Part shown: positions 16,913-23,938 of the stretch, one piece after another
Numbering within the stretch: the stretch's first letter is position 1
Layout of the letters: every line of letters begins with the position of its first letter
Assembly: GCA_020404105.1 (NCBI GenBank)
Contig: JADBWH010000101.1
Coordinates: 1 to 36,603, forward strand
DNA from: Pseudanabaena sp. M53BS1SP1A06MG
GTDB taxonomy: Bacteria; Cyanobacteriota; Cyanobacteriia; Pseudanabaenales; Pseudanabaenaceae
Reading direction: 5' to 3'
DNA length: 36,603 nucleotides
Made by a program: the position numbers and the translations under genes
Notes under the pieces: model-generated
The model's database searches: none
Seen by the model: the letters and a program-made list of their open reading frames with translations, nothing else
Told to the model about the DNA's origin: nothing

Positions 16913-17278
16913 TTAACGGTCAGTACAAGCCCAAGCGACAATTTGACAGTTAGAACCGCCGTAATCACGGCAACTGGAAACAGCGTTATTTTGAGCATCA
17001 GTTTTATTGACATTCCAAGCCCAGCCTGTAGCACCACCACCTTTAGCTACGGCTCCACAGGCATTGGCAAACCACACTTGAATTGAGCAAGTACTACCAC
17101 ATTCATATAGAGCAGCATCTTCAGCGTCTGCTTGACTATCGTAATTATAGGAATATCCATAAGCACCATTGGCTCCAGTGGCGATCGCGCCATATTTGTC
17201 GCCTGCCATAGCTGCCCCCACACCAAATCCTTCAACTAAAAGGAAAGTGGCAGCAATAAATCCTAGATACTTTTTCAT
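16913..17278 (-). CDS. secreted DUF4189 protein, paralog 2
   Basis: The start is ATG at 17278 (MKKYLGFIAATFLL), with GGAGAG upstream. The open frame extends to 17308, but the extra residues would precede the signal peptide. The mature protein matches paralog 1: KYGAIATGANGAYGYSYNY, ALYECGSTC, FANACGAVAKGGGATGWAWN, SSCRDYGGSNCQIVAWACTDR, with the same six cysteines. Differences cluster around surface-type positions (D/N/S/A). Tandem duplication followed by divergence is the simple explanation. Confidence 0.85.
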   Translation of the reverse strand: MKKYLGFIAATFLLVEGFGVGAAMAGDKYGAIATGANGAYGYSYNYDSQADAEDAALYECGSTCSIQVWFANACGAVAKGGGATGWAWNVNKTDAQNNAVSSCRDYGGSNCQIVAWACTDR

Positions 17279-17455
17279 ACACTCTCCAAAATTATTGAGA
17301 ATAAACACTATCTAACTTTAACTTTTCTAGACATTCAGGGTTAGTAGCAAAACCAAAGTGCTATTGTTCTATAGCATTGCAAGGCTTTTCTTCAGAACAA
17401 TTGTCCTTGAGTTAAATTGTTGATCCCCTGAGCGACGTATCTAGCAATCCTAAAT

Positions 17456-17498
17456 GGTTTGTGGAAGAGCACCCCTTCGGGGCACTCTTCCACAAACC
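17456..17498. repeat. long hairpin in the spacer upstream of ruvC
   Basis: GGTTTGTGGAAGAG...CCCC (17456-17475) pairs with GGGGCACTCTTCCACAAACC (17479-17498) with two mismatches, around a TTC apex. A weaker outer inverted repeat (TCCTAAAT about 17447, ATTTAGGA about 17514) encloses it. The spacer 17279-17637 shows no gene otherwise. Confidence 0.7.
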
Positions 17499-17637
17499 TA
17501 AAAATCTACAAATGATTTAGGACTGTTATATACCTATAGAAAAACAATACTAAGATTTTTTTATTCTTTTCAATTTAGTATAAAACTCTTAACCTAACTA
17601 TGAAATGATGCCTTAAAATACTGCTAGGATGATTTAT

Positions 17638-18105
17638 ATGAAAATTCTAGGAATCGATCCTGGGCTAGCAATTGTAGGATTTGGCTTGATTGAAGTTGAA
17701 AAAAATGCTTCACCAAAACTATTGGAATTTGGCACAATTGTTACACCGAAGCAGACACTGATAGGAGATCGCCTAAAAATCATTTATGAGGATATGCATA
17801 CATTGATTGAGCAGTTTCAGCCACAAGTTGTGGGTATGGAAAAGCTCTTTTTCTATCGGATGGGTAACTTGGTCAATGTTGCTCAAGCACGAGGGGTAAT
17901 TGTTTTAGTTCTCAATCAACATAATCTTGAGCCTATCGAATTTTCTCCCCCGCAAATTAAACAGGCGCTGACAGGACATGGAAATGCAGACAAGAACGAT
18001 GTGCAGGAAGCTGTGAAGCGGGAGCTCGGTTTAGAGAGTATTCCGAGACCTGATGATGCTGCTGATGCGATCGCGGCGGCTTTGACCTGTTGGCTCATTG
18101 CCTGA
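17638..18105 (+). CDS. ruvC: Holliday junction resolvase RuvC
   Basis: RuvC cuts Holliday junctions symmetrically in homologous recombination, working with RuvAB. The catalytic acids are in [14 protein letters not shown] (D7), VVGMEKLFF (Glu) and [13 protein letters not shown] (the paired Asp). The length from the ATG at 17638 is 155 residues, the family norm. I prefer this start over ATG 17629 because AGGA lies 8-9 bases upstream. It stands alone, without ruvA or ruvB, as is usual in cyanobacteria. Confidence 0.96.
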   Translation: MKILGIDPGLAIVGFGLIEVEKNASPKLLEFGTIVTPKQTLIGDRLKIIYEDMHTLIEQFQPQVVGMEKLFFYRMGNLVNVAQARGVIVLVLNQHNLEPIEFSPPQIKQALTGHGNADKNDVQEAVKRELGLESIPRPDDAADAIAAALTCWLIA

Positions 18106-18256
18106 GATGAGGAACTTATTTCCTCAAATAAATGTCAATTTCCATATCAGTAAGTAGCTCGGCATAATTAAACCCCAAAAACAGAGCGTGTTTAAGAAAT
18201 TTTTACTCCTTCTAAATCCCCCTTGGATAGTCCTAAAAAGGAAAGGATTTATTGTT

Positions 18257-18293
18257 GTAAGTATGGGCAGTGCTTCGCACCGCCCATACTTAC
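18257..18293. repeat. hairpin flanked by CCCCCTT repeat fragments
   Basis: GTAAGTATGGGC (18257-18268) pairs with GCCCATACTTAC (18282-18293), with an inner GTGC/GCAC stem. On both sides are AAATCCCCCTTG (about 18211) and CCCCCTTGTTAAGGTGGG (about 18302), pieces of the C-rich interspersed repeats common in cyanobacteria. The hairpin may have inserted into an older repeat. Confidence 0.6.
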
Positions 18294-18358
18294 CCAGTTA
18301 GCCCCCTTGTTAAGGTGGGTAATAAAATTTATGCTAGAAGAAACAAGGAGAAGCATTC

Positions 18359-19411
18359 ATGTTAACCAATCGAATCAGTTTAATGGCAATGCTCATAGGT
18401 CTGACAGTTATGGGATGTGGCAGTCCAGAGGCGACTAATTCTTTGCCAACACCTACTAATAGCGCCACAACTACTAAAGCTGTAAGTTCATCCCCGACGA
18501 TCTCAGCATCTCCCAAGGTAAGTGCTGAAGTGACTACGACAAAGGTGATTGCTGTTGGTGATATCAAAGAGCTTGACGATAATAGTATCTGTGGTAAGTC
18601 TAAGGTTACTTACGCCTATGGTGAAACTTCTAACTATAGAGTTTATATTTGTGCGGAAGCCAGCGCTCCAGAGAGTCCTCGCTATTACATCAGTCGCAAC
18701 AAAGATGGAAGTGGCGGTTTGGATTTGGAAGCTATGAATTACAGTCCAAAAAAGTCTGGGAAGATCGAATTTAAGAATGATGGTTATATCTATACGCTCG
18801 AAGCACCAACCACCCAAAATCCTGAACCTGTTTTGCGTGTGACTTTCCCAAATGGCAAGCTGAGTGAGGAGAAGTTGTTGCGATATCTAGATCGCAGTGG
18901 TAGCTCTAACGCGACTACAACTATTGCTTCTAATACTGAACCTCTGCAATATGTTCTGGATAATCGTGAAAAATTGAGAGTTTGTAAAGACAACTTCCGT
19001 GCTGAGGATGTAAAGAGTGGGATGGGTTCTAAGGTTTTCCAGATCTCTGACAAGAAATATCTAGTACAGATTCAATGTTTTTTAGCAGCTTATCAGGGTG
19101 CGTTTGAATATGTGCTTTGGATTGATGATGCTCCGAAACCCCGTGTGATTCCATTAGATTTTGATGGTTTCCAAGAAGGAAAGAATGGCGGAAAGCCTAA
19201 ACGGATTACTGATCGCTCGATCGCTGGTGCGCCAAGGTTTAATGTGCGATCGCAGACTCTTACCAATTTCACTAAGTTTCGTGGTCTCGGTGACTGCGCC
19301 TCGTCGGCGGTTTATAAGCTAGATGGCGATCGCATGGTTTTACAGGAGTTTCGCGCAAAGTTTGAATGTGACGGGAAGTATGTGCAGGATATGCCTGTAA
19401 TTTATCCTTAA
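18359..19411 (+). CDS. lipoprotein with DUF1176-like C-terminal domain
   Basis: The start has an ideal AAGGAG 8 bases upstream. A lipoprotein signal (MLTNRISLMAMLIGLTVMGC, C20) is followed by a Ser/Thr/Pro linker to about residue 55. The middle domain (YGETSNYRVYICAEASAP ... IYTLEAPT) is a beta-rich cyanobacterial domain. The C-terminal domain fits DUF1176: KLRVCKDNF, YLVQIQCFLAAYQGAFEYVL, then C-paired FRGLGDCASSAVYKLDG and EFRAKFECDGKYV. Surface-anchored; the function of DUF1176 is unknown. It is monocistronic, with a hairpin just downstream. Confidence 0.75.
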   Translation: MLTNRISLMAMLIGLTVMGCGSPEATNSLPTPTNSATTTKAVSSSPTISASPKVSAEVTTTKVIAVGDIKELDDNSICGKSKVTYAYGETSNYRVYICAEASAPESPRYYISRNKDGSGGLDLEAMNYSPKKSGKIEFKNDGYIYTLEAPTTQNPEPVLRVTFPNGKLSEEKLLRYLDRSGSSNATTTIASNTEPLQYVLDNREKLRVCKDNFRAEDVKSGMGSKVFQISDKKYLVQIQCFLAAYQGAFEYVLWIDDAPKPRVIPLDFDGFQEGKNGGKPKRITDRSIAGAPRFNVRSQTLTNFTKFRGLGDCASSAVYKLDGDRMVLQEFRAKFECDGKYVQDMPVIYP

Positions 19412-19419
19412 ATAATTAT

Positions 19420-19464
19420 TGAGTCAGTTAATCTTTCGGTTGCCCTACTCAAATAACTGACTCA
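19420..19464 (+). repeat. 11-bp inverted repeat downstream of the DUF1176-like gene
   Basis: TGAGTCAGTTA (19420-19430) and TAACTGACTCA (19454-19464) are exact complements with a 23-base loop, 8 bases after the stop codon. This is terminator-like, but the T-run is poor. Confidence 0.45.
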
Positions 19465-19596
19465 GTTTGATATTTGGATGCCATCTCTAACATCACAGGC
19501 ACAAATCTGGACTGCCACCATGTACGCTCATTCCATTCCCATGAAATGACTCTGACTATTGGTAGTCATCACGCACTCAAACAAGTACAAAGAAAC

Positions 19597-21426
19597 TCAA
19601 ACTACAACTCGAAAACCGATACCGTAGTAGCGATTGACTGCAATGTACCCGTAGCGATACGACGAACGACAATCGATATCTCCGTAGTACCACGAGCCAC
19701 CACGCAAGGCGTGTAAGTTTTGGCTGCCATCTTTTAACCAAGCAGATCCATCTGTTGGTGCGCCATTATAATTTTCATGCCATACATCTCCGCACCATTC
19801 CCAGACATTACCATGCATATCATGCAATCCCCAAGAATTTGCTAACTTTTCTCCAACTGGATGGGTTTTACTTCCTGAGTTCTCACTATACCATGCATAG
19901 TTCTCTAATTTACTAACATCATCCCCAAAACAATATTTTCCAGTACTTCCAGCCCGACAAGCATATTCCCATTGCGATTCACTCGGTAACTTCACCTTCT
20001 GCCCCGTCATTTCCGAAAGCTTCTTACAAAAAGCAACAGCATCATCCCACGACACCTTCTCTACAGGAAGATTTTCATCACCTTGGAAATTTGATGGATT
20101 CTTTCCCATCACAGCAAGATACTGCTTTTGGGTAATCGGATATTTGCCCATCTTAAAAGCCTTCAAAGTAACTTGATGAATTGGCTTTTCGCTATCATAC
20201 TCATCACTTCCCATCATAAAACTTCCCGCAGGGATATCCACTAATTCTAGTTTCACGCCATTGGGCAAGTCCAAAACTAGACCCTTAGATTCTTTTTTGG
20301 GTTTATCAGCTTCTTTAGATATCAAAATTATTGGGCTAGCAACCACCGTTAAACCATATTGACGATCTATATCCGCAACATCCTCATCGCGTAATTTCAA
20401 GTGATCCTTCTGATAGTCCCGCAAATCTTTTAACTCTTGCATCGTTGGCGGATTCCGTTCGGCTAGCATCTCCTTTAGTAGATCCTTATATTCTTGGAGC
20501 TTACGCGCCCTAGCCAAGATCGGCTTCAACACATCCGCCTTAAGCTGTTCCGCATCCTCTGCCGACAATCCTAAATTAATTCGCAATGAGTCCAACAAGC
20601 GTCTAGCAGGAATCGACCACTTACCATCCACCATCCGACTCTCTAACTCACGCCGATAGACCAATCGCGGATCATCCTTTGCTTGAGCCACCTTCGCAAT
20701 ATAAATCTTGCCACCCTGCTCCACTGGATAAAACGCAGGAGTCATATTTGGCGACTCTTGCGAAACCTTCAGCGCCGCATATTCATGCAACTCATCAATG
20801 GATATTTTGCGATCGCCATCTCGATCCGCTGCCCCCGTTTCAATTCCCTCCACGAGATAGCGTGTATAGATCGACATCTCCCCATCAGGCTGAAATGAGA
20901 ACTGCGTCGAACTCGAAGAAGTTAAAATTGCTCGTCCTTTGCCGCCTAGCTGATTTTTGAGATTCACCGAACCATCATCCATCACCGTCATGCCCTGAGC
21001 AAATGCCCCACTAAAGCAGCAGTTCAAAATCAACACCTGATGCTGGGACTTACTATCATTCATCGCCTCCTGCAAATATGTCGCCGCCACAGTCGTTGGT
21101 TTGACGATTCTATTGCCCTCCTTACGAGTGCTAGGCGTACCTAAAAATAGTTTATTAGCCTCATCAACTACCCCATGTCCCGAAAAATAAAACAGTACGA
21201 GATCATCTTTTTGGCGATCGCGAGTATTAAACAAATTGTGAATTGCATCCTCGATCGCCTGTCTCGAAGCATTTTTTAAAACCACAACATCCTCTGCGGC
21301 AAACTCACCATTTGCCACTAATACGCGCTGCATCGCATCCACATCTAGCAAAGAGCCATGCAAGGGTGGCAGTTTGTCACAGTCAGGATATTCACTTGTA
21401 CCAACCAACAAAGCCAAACGTTTCAT
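19597..21426 (-). CDS. caspase-like protease with EF-hand loop, helical repeats and FGE-fold C-terminus
   Basis: The 609 residues hold three parts. Residues 1-245 are a C14 caspase-like (orthocaspase) domain with FYFSGHG (H84) and LILNCCFSGA (C137) as the dyad. Within it, DRDGDRKISIDE (201-212) is a complete EF-hand-type calcium loop. Residues 255-357 hold two similar helical units ending LGLSAEDAEQL and LKLRDEDVADI. Residues 388-609 form a formylglycine-generating-enzyme/C-type-lectin fold (LVDIPAGSFMMGS ... SQWEYACRAG ... LHDMHGNVWEW ... RGGSW ... GIGFRVVV). Only one of the two copper-binding cysteines is kept (C586; the first is Y581), so it is likely a binding module. ATG 21426 has AGGT upstream and follows the EACC1-like gene by 6 bases. 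The role is probably stress-triggered or immune proteolysis (inference). Confidence 0.9.
   Translation of the reverse strand: MKRLALLVGTSEYPDCDKLPPLHGSLLDVDAMQRVLVANGEFAAEDVVVLKNASRQAIEDAIHNLFNTRDRQKDDLVLFYFSGHGVVDEANKLFLGTPSTRKEGNRIVKPTTVAATYLQEAMNDSKSQHQVLILNCCFSGAFAQGMTVMDDGSVNLKNQLGGKGRAILTSSSSTQFSFQPDGEMSIYTRYLVEGIETGAADRDGDRKISIDELHEYAALKVSQESPNMTPAFYPVEQGGKIYIAKVAQAKDDPRLVYRRELESRMVDGKWSIPARRLLDSLRINLGLSAEDAEQLKADVLKPILARARKLQEYKDLLKEMLAERNPPTMQELKDLRDYQKDHLKLRDEDVADIDRQYGLTVVASPIILISKEADKPKKESKGLVLDLPNGVKLELVDIPAGSFMMGSDEYDSEKPIHQVTLKAFKMGKYPITQKQYLAVMGKNPSNFQGDENLPVEKVSWDDAVAFCKKLSEMTGQKVKLPSESQWEYACRAGSTGKYCFGDDVSKLENYAWYSENSGSKTHPVGEKLANSWGLHDMHGNVWEWCGDVWHENYNGAPTDGSAWLKDGSQNLHALRGGSWYYGDIDCRSSYRYGYIAVNRYYGIGFRVVV
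19600..19704 (-). other. possible DGR variable region at the FGE-fold C-terminus
   Basis: Residues 575-609 include the framework RGGSW, CRSS and IGFRVV. Between these, most codons are ones that adenine mutagenesis of AAC/AAT codons can give: TAC TAC, GAT ATC GAT, TAT, TAC, TAC ATT, GTC AAT, TAC TAC. No template repeat or reverse transcriptase is in this window, so the assignment rests on pattern only. Confidence 0.35.
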
Positions 21427-21432
21427 GCAGAC

Positions 21433-21831
21433 CTAATTTCCTGATTGACTTTCTGATGCCCACTGCGCGATCTGTTCGTTAGCTTTTTGGAGCGCATATT
21501 CAAATTCTACTTGGCTACTACCCTCGATCGCGATTTTCTTGCCATAAGCCTCAACCGACATCTTCAAGGTTTTACCAACGATCCGATCCTTGAGAAATCC
21601 GCCCAACTTTTGCAAATTTGCCGCACTCACCTCTGCGGTCAGCAGCCCAACCACAAATCCACCCAAAGCCATCGCCCCTTCAGGAACGTCTGTTACAGCA
21701 ATGAGATCGGCTGATTCGACACCATCAACTGCCCTAACCTGTTTCAGCAAATTACGTGCCGCCCCTTGCAAATCTTCAGCATCCAATGAGGGATCGACTA
21801 CTTCCAAGTTAACGTAAACATTAACAGCCAT
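21433..21831 (-). CDS. EACC1-like (effector-associated constant component) protein
   Basis: A 132-residue alpha/beta protein: strands VNVYVNLEVV and ADLIAVTDVP, a glycine-rich turn GAMALGGFVVGLL, a long helix AANLQKLGGFLKDRI, strands LKMSVEAYGKKIAIEG and a final helix FEYALQKANEQIAQW. This pattern matches EACC1, a small protein encoded beside caspase, trypsin or TIR effectors with effector-associated domains in predicted bacterial conflict systems. It lies 6 bases upstream of the caspase gene on the same strand, as in those systems. I infer that it holds the effector inactive or recruits it; no direct biochemistry is visible from the sequence. Confidence 0.75.
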   Translation of the reverse strand: MAVNVYVNLEVVDPSLDAEDLQGAARNLLKQVRAVDGVESADLIAVTDVPEGAMALGGFVVGLLTAEVSAANLQKLGGFLKDRIVGKTLKMSVEAYGKKIAIEGSSQVEFEYALQKANEQIAQWASESQSGN

Positions 21832-21887
21832 AATTCACCAGATTTTCAATTAAATTAGTTTATCAAAATTTCTCTAGTTTTATAACA

Positions 21888-21932
21888 ACAACAAAAAGAG
21901 TGAGGTGCTTTGCACCTCACTCTTTTTGTTGT
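21888..21932 (-). terminator. terminator of the metallophosphoesterase gene
   Basis: The 21-base arms 21888-21908 and 21912-21932 pair perfectly around a TTT apex. The stem contains the AAAAAGAG / CTCTTTTT blocks. The stop codon (21917-21919) and the last codons of the minus-strand gene lie in one arm. It separates that gene from the EACC1-caspase unit. Confidence 0.75.
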
Positions 21933-22843
21933 CGCTCAGCTACAAATAGAATATCTTCGCTAATTACTTTCAAGAACGCATCAAGCCAGACAATCGATAT
22001 CTGGCTGACCTGTCCAGCTTCTAAAGTGACAATCGAGAAGTTCCGATAATAGCCATCATAGGTTTGGACTATTCTGGGAGTCAATGCCGAATTGAAAAAA
22101 ATTGTCCCCATGTCGTTAGTCGCGATCGCCTCACGTCGGCGATTTTTATTTAGTCGTAAATGATGATGCATATGCCCAAAAGTGACTAGGGGAATAGATT
22201 TACCCATTTGATAGGTCTTCGCGATTGCCTCTGCAAAATCGGGATCGCCATAGTCGCCGCCAATGGGTTTCCAATCCTTCCCACAAATTGAATGTTCTTC
22301 CTCTCCTAGTCCAGAGGGACCATTATGCCCCAAAAAGATGACATGATCATGTTTAGTGTTGCTGGCAGATGCAGTAATACGCTGTGTCGATTCAGTAAAA
22401 CTATGAATTTGAAAGCGATCTCGATAAAAAATTTTCTTCTTCCATTTAGAACTTCCCCAACTAAAGGGACGTGCACCAACTACCGAGAGATTGAATTCGG
22501 GAAAGTCAAGCCAACTGTAACCCACATGGGACTCGCCTAGAAGATCTAATTGTCGTTGTACCCGATCTTCTTTAGTGCGATCATAAGGACATTGTCTCTG
22601 GTTAGGACTTTTGCTATAGGGATCAACGGCACTATACCAGGCGTCATGATTGCCAAGAATGACTGCTTTCGGTAAATCTAGATTGGCGATCGCTTCTACA
22701 ACTTCTATGGCTTCATTTCCAAAATCGCCTACAAATAGAACCAAGTCAATTTGTAGTATATGCAGAGCTAAGCGATCTTCAATCGGTTGCCATAAGTCAT
22801 GTACATCACCCACTACAGCTATTTTGATTGATGACTTAGGCAT
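21917..22843 (-). CDS. metallophosphoesterase, TIGR04168-like
   Basis: The calcineurin-like phosphoesterase motifs are all present: GDVHD (12-16), GDFGNE (D40), GNHD (64-67), LGHNGPSGLGEEE and VTFGHMHHHLR. These ligate two metal ions. The overall pattern and 308-residue length fit the cyanobacterial/plant TIGR04168 family, for which I know no established substrate. Cytoplasmic. The start ATG has GGAAA upstream. It is separated from the downstream EACC1-like gene by a strong hairpin, so it is likely a separate unit. Confidence 0.88.
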   Translation of the reverse strand: MPKSSIKIAVVGDVHDLWQPIEDRLALHILQIDLVLFVGDFGNEAIEVVEAIANLDLPKAVILGNHDAWYSAVDPYSKSPNQRQCPYDRTKEDRVQRQLDLLGESHVGYSWLDFPEFNLSVVGARPFSWGSSKWKKKIFYRDRFQIHSFTESTQRITASASNTKHDHVIFLGHNGPSGLGEEEHSICGKDWKPIGGDYGDPDFAEAIAKTYQMGKSIPLVTFGHMHHHLRLNKNRRREAIATNDMGTIFFNSALTPRIVQTYDGYYRNFSIVTLEAGQVSQISIVWLDAFLKVISEDILFVAERQQKE

Positions 22844-22939
22844 AGTTTCCAGTCTGAGAGTTTGGCAACAGATTAAATCTAAAGTATACAGCGCTTTTTG
22901 ATAGTGCTAAACTTAAAAATCTAATCCATTTTGGGAGCA

Positions 22940-23890
22940 ATGCCAGCAATGTCTGCGAATAATGGGAAGCTTATCACCAGTTTTAAAAGTCAGTTCTGGA
23001 ATTGGCGCACCATCGCCCAATTGATATTTCTAGCAATTGTGATCACCTGTAGCATTTTGGCTTGGAATACCCTTGCTAGAAATATGCGAAGCTCAGGACT
23101 TGCTATTAGTTTTGATTTTTTAAATGATCCTGCCTCCTTTGACATTGCTGACACACCTTTCCCCTACCGCGCTTCAGACAGTTATACTCGCGCTCTACAA
23201 GTGGGTTTGCTCAACTCCCTGAAAGCGATCGCTGTAAGTATCATTTCCGCCACAGTTATAGGCATTACCGTCGGCATTTCGCGACTCTCGCAAAACTGGT
23301 TACTCAAGCAGTTGGCGCGTGTATATGTGGAGATTCTCCGCAATACCCCACTACTACTGCAACTCTTTTTCTGGTATTCTGCCATCTTTTTGTCATTGCC
23401 ATCAGCTAGCGATCGCATCTCCCTTGGTTTTGCCACGCTTGCTAAGGATGGGTTAACGATTGCAGCACTGAAAATTACCATTAGTTCTGAGTTTTGCGCC
23501 CTTGTATTAGGACTAACGATGTTTTCTAGTGCCTTTATTGCGGAGATTGTGCGTGGAGGGATTCTCTCAGTTCCTAAGGGGCAGTCAGAAGCAGCTAAGG
23601 CTTTAGGATTAAGCAACTTCCAAACAATTCGCAAAATTATTTTGCCACAGGCTTTGCGGGTGATTATTCCTTCGCTTACCAGTCAATATGTAAATATTGC
23701 CAAAAACTCTAGTCTGGCGATCGCGATCGGTTATACGGATATCTATCGCATTGCCTCCACAACGATTAATCAAACGGGTAGACCTGTAAATGTTATTTTG
23801 ATTATTATGGGAACCTATCTGACGATTAGCCTCGCCATTTCTGCTGTTATGAACTTAATAAATCGTCAGTTCCAAATTGTCGAAAGATAG
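22940..23890 (+). CDS. natG: polar amino-acid ABC transporter permease, NatG-like
   Basis: An inner-membrane permease of the His/Glu/Gln family. It has an N-terminal membrane segment (LIFLAIVITCSILAW), the AapQ/NatG-type extension FDIADTPFPYRASDSYTRAL, and the conserved cytoplasmic EAA loop (GQSEAAKALGLSNFQTIRKI). Cyanobacterial NatG works with NatF (binding protein), NatH (second permease) and the BgtA ATPase for acidic and neutral amino acids. None of those partners is in this window, consistent with scattered nat genes. The frame begins with TTG at 22931; ATGs at 22940 and 22949 are more likely starts. Confidence 0.85.
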   Translation: MPAMSANNGKLITSFKSQFWNWRTIAQLIFLAIVITCSILAWNTLARNMRSSGLAISFDFLNDPASFDIADTPFPYRASDSYTRALQVGLLNSLKAIAVSIISATVIGITVGISRLSQNWLLKQLARVYVEILRNTPLLLQLFFWYSAIFLSLPSASDRISLGFATLAKDGLTIAALKITISSEFCALVLGLTMFSSAFIAEIVRGGILSVPKGQSEAAKALGLSNFQTIRKIILPQALRVIIPSLTSQYVNIAKNSSLAIAIGYTDIYRIASTTINQTGRPVNVILIIMGTYLTISLAISAVMNLINRQFQIVER

Positions 23891-23900
23891 GCTTTATTAG

Positions 23901-23924
23901 AACAAGGAACTTAAACTCCTTGTT
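23901..23924 (+). terminator. weak hairpin after natG
   Basis: AACAAGGA (23901-23908) and TCCTTGTT (23917-23924) form a short perfect stem 11 bases after the stop. There is no long T-run, so partial termination or read-through to the next gene is possible. Confidence 0.4.
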
Positions 23925-23938
23925 ATTGCTAGGTAAGT

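Noticed and set aside
19430-19596. DGR template repeat next to the FGE gene
   Set aside because: The sequence between the FGE gene and the DUF1176-like gene does not resemble the last 100 bases of the FGE domain, and no reverse transcriptase is nearby.
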